Both the position numbers and the translations under genes were made by a program. 64,000 nt of DNA from contig NZ_JHZC01000007.1 of NCBI RefSeq assembly GCF_000621125.1, positions 248,001 through 312,000 on the forward strand. The letters run 5' to 3'. The notes beneath the pieces were generated by a model. That model was given only the letters and a program-made list of their open reading frames with translations. It made no database searches and was not told the DNA's origin. Positions 58,109 to 64,000 of the stretch are shown piece by piece (the stretch's first letter is position 1; the number at the start of each line of letters is the position of its first letter). This stretch comes from Maribacter antarcticus DSM 21422. Lineage in GTDB: Bacteria; Bacteroidota; Bacteroidia; Flavobacteriales; Flavobacteriaceae.

Positions 58109-59425
58109 ATGAAAAACACACTTCTATTGCTCCTATTAATCTTGCTTTTGGGTTTTCAAAATACAAACGCCCAATCGAATAGTATCCAAAACAAAATCCA
58201 AACTAACGTAAAAGGGATTGAGCAGAAGGTGATTGATTGGCGCAGGGATATTCATCAACATCCTGAATTAGGCAATCGCGAAGTTCGAACTGCAGCTCTC
58301 GTGGCAACCCATTTACAATCGCTTGGAATGGAAGTACAAACTAATGTTGGTATAACGGGTGTCATAGGTACTCTTAAAGGTAGTCTTCCAGGCCCTGTAA
58401 TAGCGTTACGAGCAGATATGGATGCCTTACCTGTCTTAGAAAGAACTCCTGTTCCTTTTGCCTCCAAAGTTAAAACTATGTACGATGGAAAAGAAACGAA
58501 TGTGATGCATGCTTGTGGTCACGATTCTCACGTAGCCATTCTCATGGGTGTTGCCGAAATTTTGTCTGGCATGCAAAAGGACTTAAAAGGAACCGTTAAA
58601 TTTATTTTTCAACCTGCTGAAGAAGGGGTTCCGAAAGGGGAAGAAGGTGGTGCCGAACTTATGGTTAAAGAGGGCGCATTAAAAAACCCACAGGTTGATG
58701 TTATCTTCGGACTTCATATTAATGCGCAAGTTGAGGTTGGAAAAATCACCTATCGCCCTGGTGGAATGTTTGCAGGAGTTGCTGACTTGAAGATTACAGT
58801 AAAAGGAAAGTCGTCACATGGTGCAGAACCTTGGTCTTCAGTTGATCCGATTGTAACGGCTGCACAAATCATCAATAATCTTCAAACCATAATTAGCCGT
58901 AATATCAATATTACACGAAATGCTGCTGTGGTTACTATTGGTTCTATACATGGTGGTAACCGTTCCAACATAATTCCTGAACAAGTGGAGATGTTAGGAA
59001 CGGTAAGAACGTTAAGTGATGCTGATGAAAAATTGATTTTTGAACGTATTTTTCAAATAGCAACTAAAACCGCTGAAGCAAACGGGGCTGAAGCTATTGT
59101 GGAACTACCGTATTCATCGCATTATCCAGTTACCTTCAATAACCTTGAACTTACAGCCAAAATGTTGCCTTCCTTACAGAAATCTGCTGGCTTGTCAAAT
59201 GTGCTGCTGGTACCGGCAGAAACTGGAGCAGAGGATTTTTCATTTTTTGCTAATGAAGTCCCAGGTTTTTATTTTTATATAGGTGGATTGCCAAAAGGGC
59301 AAGATTCAGAAACTTCAGCGCCTCATCACACTCCAGATTTTTTTATTGATGAAAGTGGGTTTAGTACCGGGATTAATGCAATGGTAAATTTAGTAGCTGA
59401 TTATATGGAAATGGGTAAGTTGTAA
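58109..59425 (+). CDS. M20 family amidohydrolase, exported
   Basis: This 438-residue metallohydrolase has a signal peptide (about 1-22, ending NTNAQ) and an M20 fold typical of hippurate or IAA-amino-acid hydrolases. Metal motifs: ALRADMDALPV, VMHACGHDSHVA (Cys, His, Asp), FQPAEEG (Glu), FGLHINA and, at the end, GAEDFSFF. The dimerisation domain (KGKSSHGAEP, PWSSVDPI) is present. The frame stays open 27 codons upstream, into the IS end, but the ATG at 58109 starts the signal peptide. It hydrolyses an N-acyl or peptide bond in the periplasm. Confidence 0.9.
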   Translation: MKNTLLLLLLILLLGFQNTNAQSNSIQNKIQTNVKGIEQKVIDWRRDIHQHPELGNREVRTAALVATHLQSLGMEVQTNVGITGVIGTLKGSLPGPVIALRADMDALPVLERTPVPFASKVKTMYDGKETNVMHACGHDSHVAILMGVAEILSGMQKDLKGTVKFIFQPAEEGVPKGEEGGAELMVKEGALKNPQVDVIFGLHINAQVEVGKITYRPGGMFAGVADLKITVKGKSSHGAEPWSSVDPIVTAAQIINNLQTIISRNINITRNAAVVTIGSIHGGNRSNIIPEQVEMLGTVRTLSDADEKLIFERIFQIATKTAEANGAEAIVELPYSSHYPVTFNNLELTAKMLPSLQKSAGLSNVLLVPAETGAEDFSFFANEVPGFYFYIGGLPKGQDSETSAPHHTPDFFIDESGFSTGINAMVNLVADYMEMGKL

Positions 59426-59433
59426 AAAAATAA

Positions 59434-59492
59434 AAACGGTACTTAATAATGTTTATGGGGAATTATAAATACATTTTAACTAAACGTTGAAG
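59434..59492 (+). repeat. short palindromic element G, weak
   Basis: Only a partial pairing is seen: AACGGTACTTAA near the left and TTAACTAAACGTT near the right, with GTTGAAG as a terminal box. It follows the M20 stop and is much shorter than elements A-F. It may be a shrunken relative or chance. Confidence 0.3.
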
Positions 59493-59548
59493 TTCAGTAT
59501 GACCCATTGCCCTAACGAATACAAAACTAATTTTGTAAAAAACATAAG

Positions 59549-59986
59549 ATGAAAGTATTAGCAATAGAAGTTATGAGTAATGCAGCAGGGATGCTGCTTA
59601 TAGATGGCAATCAAAAAACGTATTCGGTAACAAATCTTGGCAAAGCACTATCCATACCAAAAGAAGATACGTCAATAAAAAGCATCATAGCGTTTCAAGC
59701 GAATTTCGCTATGCATCTTCAGAATCAAACTATTGATAAGGTTGTTTTATGCGAAGGAGGAAATGACTCAAAGAAAATGAGAGTTAGAATGGAATTTGCA
59801 ATTCTTAGTGAATGTGAAAAGCAGGCTATTGACAATGTAACCTATCCTACAGGTTCTTGCACACGATTAATTAACTCAACGTATAAAAAAGATACAGGCC
59901 GGGAATTTTCAGACGAATTAGCTAGTTTTAAATTGCCTAAATATATGGGGAAATCACTTGCTGCTGGTTGGCGGTTTTTAGAATAA
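59549..59986 (+). CDS. DUF3010-like protein
   Basis: This 145-residue protein begins MKVLAIEVMSNAAGMLLIDG and has the RNase H-like strand order of DUF3010 proteins, as in IDKVVLCEGGND and RMEFAILSE. I assign DUF3010 by impression only. It has no signal peptide. It lies 123 bp after the M20 gene, with the weak element G in the gap. Confidence 0.5.
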   Translation: MKVLAIEVMSNAAGMLLIDGNQKTYSVTNLGKALSIPKEDTSIKSIIAFQANFAMHLQNQTIDKVVLCEGGNDSKKMRVRMEFAILSECEKQAIDNVTYPTGSCTRLINSTYKKDTGREFSDELASFKLPKYMGKSLAAGWRFLE

Positions 59987-60036
59987 TAGCATATTAGGAA
60001 GGCATTAAAAATTCTGATTATAGCCAAATAAAAAGA

Positions 60037-60150
60037 ATGCTATGTGATAGGCTTATCACTATTGAGTGGGGAGATGCCATGGCCTATTTCCATAAAGTTC
60101 CTATGAAAAATTTAAATAGGATTCTGTCTTTAGGCCTAGTTACGCATTGA
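60037..60150 (+). CDS. 37-codon ORF, doubtful
   Basis: The ORF encodes MLCDRLITIEWGDAMAYFHK and ends NRILSLGLVTH. Its amino-acid composition is plausible, but the frame is short and I recognise no family. It may be the end of a lost gene. It sits between the DUF3010-like gene and the next small ORF. Confidence 0.2.
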   Translation: MLCDRLITIEWGDAMAYFHKVPMKNLNRILSLGLVTH

Positions 60151-60180
60151 TTTTGATAGAAAACTCAAGATGTGCGCGCT

Positions 60181-60468
60181 ATGGCTACGGTGACTATAAA
60201 TTCTTTAAAAGATGAATTTTCAAAGAACAATCCTATGAGCTTTAGGTATAGGTTTCATTTTAAATCAGGAAAATTAGCCAAAATTGAAAACCTAGCCCGT
60301 CGTAATGTAAATCGGAAGCTATGGAAGAAAGAAGTGGACTCCTTAGTTAATGGGGTGAAGCTAAACCACCCTGAATTTGAGGGGTTTATTAGCGACTTAG
60401 CGATGAAAGGTACATTAAATTACATGAAAGCAATAGCATTATATAAGAACAGAGAAAGCACCCCTTAG
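60181..60468 (+). CDS. small basic protein of unknown function
   Basis: This 95-residue protein starts at an ATG three codons inside a slightly longer frame that begins with GTG. It is basic and helical (FRYRFHFKSGKLAKIENL, NRKLWKKEVDSLVNGVK, LNYMKAIALYK). No family is recognised. It follows the DUF3010-like gene in the same direction. Confidence 0.45.
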   Translation: MATVTINSLKDEFSKNNPMSFRYRFHFKSGKLAKIENLARRNVNRKLWKKEVDSLVNGVKLNHPEFEGFISDLAMKGTLNYMKAIALYKNRESTP

Positions 60469-60495
60469 CCGATAGTTGCCTGTGAATGTAGCAGC

Positions 60496-60636
60496 TTAAT
60501 GCTGCTTTCTCGCCCTTTTATTTCTACTTCTCCTAAAATTCCTGCTGTTTCTTGTAAAGTAAGCGACTACACCCAACCCTACAGCAACAAAAGTGACTGT
60601 ATACAAGATAGTGTAAGCCTCATTTGGTATATCCAT
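60496..60636 (-). CDS. 46-residue single-pass membrane protein
   Basis: The minus-strand frame MDIPNEAYTILYTVTFVAVG continues LGVVAYFTRN and ends in a strongly basic tail, RRSRNKRARKQH. It has one membrane helix and a positive-inside tail, which fits a genuine small membrane protein. It lies downstream of miaE on the same strand. On the other strand an overlapping ORF has no such logic. Confidence 0.4.
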   Translation of the reverse strand: MDIPNEAYTILYTVTFVAVGLGVVAYFTRNSRNFRRSRNKRARKQH

Positions 60637-60790
60637 ATTCCTAAGATACAAAAAATAGGTAACTTATTGTTTGTTAGCTTAGTGGCGCGGTTTTACGAGG
60701 CTTGAACCGTAACATTCAGTCCTGCGAACGTCAAAGCGCTGCCTGTTTTCACTCGTCTACGGTTTCTTCTTCTGTGTAGTTTTGAATCAC

Positions 60791-61330
60791 TTAAACTTTA
60801 AATGTACCCAACTCTTGCCAGCGTTTGTCTACCTCTATACCCTTCCCGTATTTGCGATTAAAGCCAATAAAAATGGTATAGTGCCCCGCTTCACTGGTCA
60901 TAAGGTCATGGTAGAATTTAGAAAGTTCTGGGTCTTTTATTTCTGCAGAAAGTAGTTTAAAGCGTTCACAGCTTCGCGTCTCTATCATGGCAGAGAATAA
61001 GAGTCTTTCTGCCATAGATTGTAATCTACTACCCCCTTTGCTCATAAATTTGTAAAGCTCGTTTACATAGCTATCCTTGCGTTCTCTGCCTAAGGTATAG
61101 CCGCGCTTCTTTATAATATCATGTGCCATTTGAAAGTGCACCAACTCTTCTTGGGCTAGCAATACTAAATCCGTCACTAAATCTGGGTGTTCAGAATTAA
61201 AGGTAATGATGGTAATTGCGTTTGTTACCGCCTTTTGTTCACACCACGCATGATCTGTTAGTATTTTCTCTATGTTCTTTTCAGCAATGTTGACCCAGCG
61301 CGGATTTGTTGCTAATTTTAAATGAAGCGT
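60791..61330 (-). CDS. miaE: tRNA-(ms2io6A)-hydroxylase MiaE, start codon changed
   Basis: This di-iron hydroxylase of about 179 residues modifies position 37 of tRNA. The iron ligands are in ILTDHAWCEQKA (Glu), QEELVHFQMAH (Glu, His), ETRSCERF (Glu) and SEAGHYTIF (Glu, His). The frame is intact back to LHLKLATNPRWVN, where family members begin MLHLKLAT, but here the codon before CTT is ACG (61328-61330), and a stop lies two codons upstream. The only standard starts are internal, for example GTG at 61177, which would remove the first iron ligand. So either ACG works or the gene is impaired. Confidence 0.75.
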   Translation of the reverse strand, partial: TLHLKLATNPRWVNIAEKNIEKILTDHAWCEQKAVTNAITIITFNSEHPDLVTDLVLLAQEELVHFQMAHDIIKKRGYTLGRERKDSYVNELYKFMSKGGSRLQSMAERLLFSAMIETRSCERFKLLSAEIKDPELSKFYHDLMTSEAGHYTIFIGFNRKYGKGIEVDKRWQELGTFKV

Positions 61331-61591
61331 GGGGGTTTATTTTTGTAAAAACAGGGATATATTCTCCGCTGCTCGTAGCTTTAGTCTCCATAAATTACGC
61401 TTCAGAATAGCTACTTCAACATGAATAGAATATAAGAAAGGGGAAACCTACAGTTGTTCATTATACTTATTTTATTTAGGCGAACATAAAATTTTAAGTA
61501 ACACTTTATGTTACGTTAAAGGACTAATCAGTTATCCTCATTTTTTAAATATATAGTGATAGAGATACCAAAACTTATAATTAATTTACAA
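61331..61591. other. intergenic stretch with no gene seen
   Basis: With element H and the lead-in to the DUF3095 gene this makes a 413-bp gap. It contains no convincing ORF, terminator or RNA gene. It is the probable promoter region for the leftward miaE, although no promoter motif is clear. Confidence 0.4.
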
Positions 61592-61701
61592 GGCCATGTG
61601 TTACTCGGAATATCCTACGAATTGCGCTAAGGTTTGGTTTCCTTGTTCTAAGTTTGTCGCTTAAACACGCAACAAACCATCTGCCTAAACGAACGTTGTA
61701 A
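61592..61701 (+). repeat. intergenic palindromic element H (attC-like)
   Basis: This element resembles the right half of element F: CTTAAACACGCAACAAACCAT here, CTTAATCACGCAACTAACCAT there, followed in both by an ACGAAC(C)GTTGT end. A small internal hairpin (AAGG with CCTT) is present. It precedes the DUF3095 gene by 42 bp. Its left half is less like F. Confidence 0.5.
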
Positions 61702-61743
61702 AAAATAAATTTGTGAATAATTAATTATCAATCACTTGTACTA

Positions 61744-62901
61744 ATGGAAGACATACAATACTATACGGAACTAAAAAACTCAAGTAAAAATCTTATAGAT
61801 TTGTTGGAGAGTGAATCCTATTTTTCTGATGTCCCAAATACGTGGCATGTGGTGGTGGTAGACATTCAAAATTCAACGCAAGCTGTTGATGAAGGGAAGC
61901 ACCATCAGATAAACCTGACTGCAACAGGTGCAATAATATCAGTATTAAATACCATAAGAAAAGAGAAACAACGTACTGAAATACCCTATTTTTTTGGTGG
62001 TGACGGAGCTACTTTCATTCTTCCAACTATGTTTCTAAATAAAGTCATACTAATCTTAGAAAATTATAGCCTTCATATTAAAAGAAATACCAATTTAATA
62101 CTTAGAGTTGGACATATTTCTGTTCAACATTTGGTGACTCGAAAATATAGTCTAAAAATAGCCAAACATCAACTTACACAACAATTATCAATCCCTATTG
62201 TTATAGGTAATGGTTTAAAAAAAGCAGAAGAAATTATTAAAACTAATTTTGAAGAAAACAACTTTGCTGTTTTTGAAAAAGACCTTTTAAATTTAGAAGG
62301 GATGGAATGCAGGTGGAAACAAATTGATCCTACCCAGGCCAAAAAAAAAGTTATTTGCCTATTATTGGATGCTATAGATGAAACTAATCAAAGAGCTATT
62401 TATAGAGAAGTGATAACTAAAATGGATGCTATATTTGGTATATTTAAAAGTAGGCAACCTATAAAGTCTAATACTCTAAAATTAAATTTTAGTTTACTTA
62501 AAATATGGGAAGAAATGAAAATTAGTCTGGTTAATAAGAATTTGATTTACTTGCTTAAAAATTGGATTGCAACCCTTACTGGGAAATTCTATTTAAATCT
62601 CTCTCGCAATGGAAAACAGTATTTAAAACAAATTGGTCAATTATCACATACTTTTATGCTTGATGGTATGATCAATACAATTTTCACAGCCGAACAGCAT
62701 AAAATAGACCTTTTTATAGCGTATCTAAATCAACTAGAAAAAGATAAAAAAATAATCTATGGTATTCATATAACACATGCAGCTGTAATGTCATGTTACG
62801 TTTTGGATAGAAAAACGAAACATTCACATTTTGTAGATGGGACGGAAGGTGGATATACTTCAGCGGCTAAAATATTAAAGAATAAATCACAAAAAGAATA
62901 A
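61744..62901 (+). CDS. DUF3095 (nucleotide cyclase-like) protein
   Basis: This is a 385-residue protein of DUF3095, distantly related to class III adenylate cyclases. The core shows VVVVDIQNSTQAV (a metal-binding Asp in the cyclase manner) and IPYFFGGDGATFILP. The C-terminal part (GIHITHAAVMSCYVLD, HFVDGTEGGYTSAA) is as in the family. No signal peptide is present. The real activity of DUF3095 proteins is not known to me. It stands alone, after element H. Confidence 0.82.
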   Translation: MEDIQYYTELKNSSKNLIDLLESESYFSDVPNTWHVVVVDIQNSTQAVDEGKHHQINLTATGAIISVLNTIRKEKQRTEIPYFFGGDGATFILPTMFLNKVILILENYSLHIKRNTNLILRVGHISVQHLVTRKYSLKIAKHQLTQQLSIPIVIGNGLKKAEEIIKTNFEENNFAVFEKDLLNLEGMECRWKQIDPTQAKKKVICLLLDAIDETNQRAIYREVITKMDAIFGIFKSRQPIKSNTLKLNFSLLKIWEEMKISLVNKNLIYLLKNWIATLTGKFYLNLSRNGKQYLKQIGQLSHTFMLDGMINTIFTAEQHKIDLFIAYLNQLEKDKKIIYGIHITHAAVMSCYVLDRKTKHSHFVDGTEGGYTSAAKILKNKSQKE

Positions 62902-63089
62902 AACCTTAGTCCAACCAATACTATAAATTTTAGAACAGAACAAAGAAACAAAGCCTGTTAAATCGCTTAAAGTGAGTTTTCTGACAAACAGAATTAACGA
63001 AAGCCTTGCGAATAGGAATATGCTCTTTTCCTAGACCTTAGCGGCATAAAATATTTATTTTATATGGGCCGCCATACATTAGGTATAAT

Positions 63090-63323
63090 CTATTCCATAA
63101 AATGTTCGTCACACAAATATTTGTCCTTATCTCTGGTGTTCACACAACCGGTTATGTAGCAAACAAGACTCTCGCTAACATTAGTTATTTTTTTAACGAC
63201 ATAATCTGATAGTAACTCACGTCTCCATAGGTCATTTTCGATAGTCCCTGCAAACTCCATTCCGTCAGCTTGACCCTGCATATCTTGCAAGTCGTCCTTT
63301 ATCTCACTTTTATCTATTTCCAT
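63090..63323 (-). CDS. 77-residue protein with Cys/His tail
   Basis: This small acidic protein has two Cys and a C-terminal CDEH in its last third (LVCYITGCVNTRDKD, YLCDEHFME), which could form a zinc site. No family is recognised. It lies 25 bp after a 49-residue frame on the same strand, perhaps as a pair. Confidence 0.5.
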   Translation of the reverse strand: MEIDKSEIKDDLQDMQGQADGMEFAGTIENDLWRRELLSDYVVKKITNVSESLVCYITGCVNTRDKDKYLCDEHFME

Positions 63324-63348
63324 TTTATTGCGTTTTAACCATTAGAAA

Positions 63349-63498
63349 TCAAACAATATCCTTAACATTATGTGTCTTAAAAGCGTTAAAGAAAAGGGTA
63401 TCCTGCGCTTCAATGACCAATCGATTTTCCGAACGATAAAAACTCATAAATTTCGCGCGTTGTTCATCATCATGGCTCAATAAAATACTCGTATTCAT
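63349..63498 (-). CDS. 49-residue protein of unknown function
   Basis: The frame MNTSILLSHDDEQRAKFMSF continues to FKTHNVKDIV. The composition is that of a real soluble protein with a mixed charge pattern. It lies just upstream of the 77-residue gene in the same direction. No family is recognised. Confidence 0.4.
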   Translation of the reverse strand: MNTSILLSHDDEQRAKFMSFYRSENRLVIEAQDTLFFNAFKTHNVKDIV

Positions 63499-63602
63499 AC
63501 TAACAAATATTTGAATCTTTATAGTGGTGCTGTTCTTATACTTTTTAAGACTGGAATAGTCTTAAGGATACTAAGTTGGTGCTATTTTCTATTTAATTCT
63601 TG

Positions 63603-63785
63603 TTATGTATTCTCCAGGCTATTTCTTGTGCTACTTTTCTCATAATAAACCAAAAAAATATTTCTCCGAATTAGAAAAGTACTTGGAAAAAAGGTTAGCC
63701 CTCCGATGAATTTAGGCCAAAAACTAGTGACAAAATTCAACGAGGACATTCCCTTGGGGGAAAATTTATAGTTGTAATCATCCAA
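63603..63785 (-). CDS. 60-codon ORF, doubtful
   Basis: The frame begins MDDYNYKFSPKGMSSLNF and contains a hydrophobic patch (WPKFIGGLTFFPSTF). It has no recognisable domain and could be chance. It stands before the two small leftward genes. Confidence 0.25.
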   Translation of the reverse strand: MDDYNYKFSPKGMSSLNFVTSFWPKFIGGLTFFPSTFLIRRNIFLVYYEKSSTRNSLENT

Positions 63786-63945
63786 TTTACAATAAGAATA
63801 TCCTGAGACAGTTTTCCTAATACTACCTTATCATTATTCAATTAGAATGCCAAACTTTATTGTTAGAAACATTCATACATATATAATTGAAAATCAAATA
63901 CTTAATACGAACTATTGAACTATATAATAAGCTATATTTTTAAAA

Positions 63946-63987
63946 AAAACTACGACATATCATATTTATACGATATGTCGTAGTTTT
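63946..63987 (-). terminator. strong hairpin terminator near window end
   Basis: Perfect 16-bp arms (AAAACTACGACATATC at 63946-63961 and its inverse at 63972-63987) surround a 10-base loop. A longer A-run on the left makes the T-run on the minus strand, so it most likely ends a leftward gene that lies beyond 64000. The stem is long enough to be a palindromic binding site too. Confidence 0.7.
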
Positions 63988-64000
63988 GAACACTTCTTCT

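Noticed and set aside
60499-60705. 68-codon plus-strand ORF
   Set aside because: It overlaps the minus-strand 46-residue frame, has an odd Ser/Cys-rich composition and no domain. The minus-strand reading gives a sensible membrane protein.
60791-61177. MiaE as a 128-residue protein starting at GTG 61177
   Set aside because: The family N terminus, with the first iron ligand, is encoded in frame upstream, so the short version is only an effect of the missing ATG.
63946-63987. 16-bp perfect palindrome as a phage or plasmid attachment site
   Set aside because: The T-run on the minus strand and the lack of any nearby recombinase favour a terminator of a gene beyond the window.

Overview
The window reads as the chromosome of a marine Flavobacteriaceae bacterium (Bacteroidota). 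The evidence is the A+T-rich sequence, TAnnTTTG-type -7 promoter motifs, lipoprotein and Tat-type signal peptides, a type IX secretion (T9SS) tail on a subtilase, a complete SUF cluster in the usual Bacteroidota gene style, and typical families (DUF2480, DUF3078, DUF3857, DUF6090, GH106, GAF/PAS kinases). The genus cannot be fixed from the sequence alone.

Region 1 (1-12 kb) is mostly leftward and codes for exported proteins: a DUF2721 membrane protein, a ThuA-like protein, two large Asp-box (BNR/sortilin-like) propellers and two M28 metallopeptidases, with one rightward cyclophilin lipoprotein. A small Gly-rich gene at 4.6 kb is broken by an in-frame TAG. Region 2 (12-21.7 kb) holds housekeeping and envelope genes: an Xaa-Pro aminopeptidase, exonuclease III, a BrnQ transporter, thiL, a Tat-exported Gfo/Idh/MocA oxidoreductase and two beta-propeller lipoproteins. 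A candidate structured RNA lies just after a small Cys-containing protein. Region 3 (21.7-32 kb) is the SUF iron-sulfur locus: sufA, sufB, an MBL-fold lactonase-like lipoprotein, sufC, sufD, two outer-membrane barrels, sufS, sufE, a sufT-like gene, then DUF2480 and DUF3078 genes. Region 4 (32-39.3 kb) has hflX, an EEP-family hydrolase, a T9SS subtilase and katG.

Region 5 (39.2-61.7 kb) is accessory DNA. The last 22 codons of katG and about 250 bp beyond it occur twice, at 39223-39536 and 48385-48698, about 92% identical by hand alignment and without gaps. The copies bracket a GH106 gene, a lipoprotein gene, degraded two-component fragments, a GAF-PAS-PAS kinase with a receiver-kinase partner, and an IS110 relic. 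To the right are a DUF3857 transglutaminase-like pair, an S9 peptidase, a DUF6090 gene, a dead IS3 element, an M20 amidohydrolase and small unknown genes. At least seven intergenic imperfect palindromes of about 70-170 bp, in at least three sequence classes, sit between these genes. Several begin at or just after a stop codon with an AAC-type box and end with a GTT-type box, like integron attC sites. No integrase gene is visible in the window.

Region 6 (60-64 kb) has miaE with an apparently lost ATG start, a DUF3095 cyclase-like protein and small unknown leftward genes. Broken reading frames recur across the window: nonsense codons in two small genes and in the IS3 transposase, a stop in the katG copy, and the miaE start change. 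The main point of interest is the palindrome-separated gene array. The SUF locus with its embedded lactonase-like gene is second.
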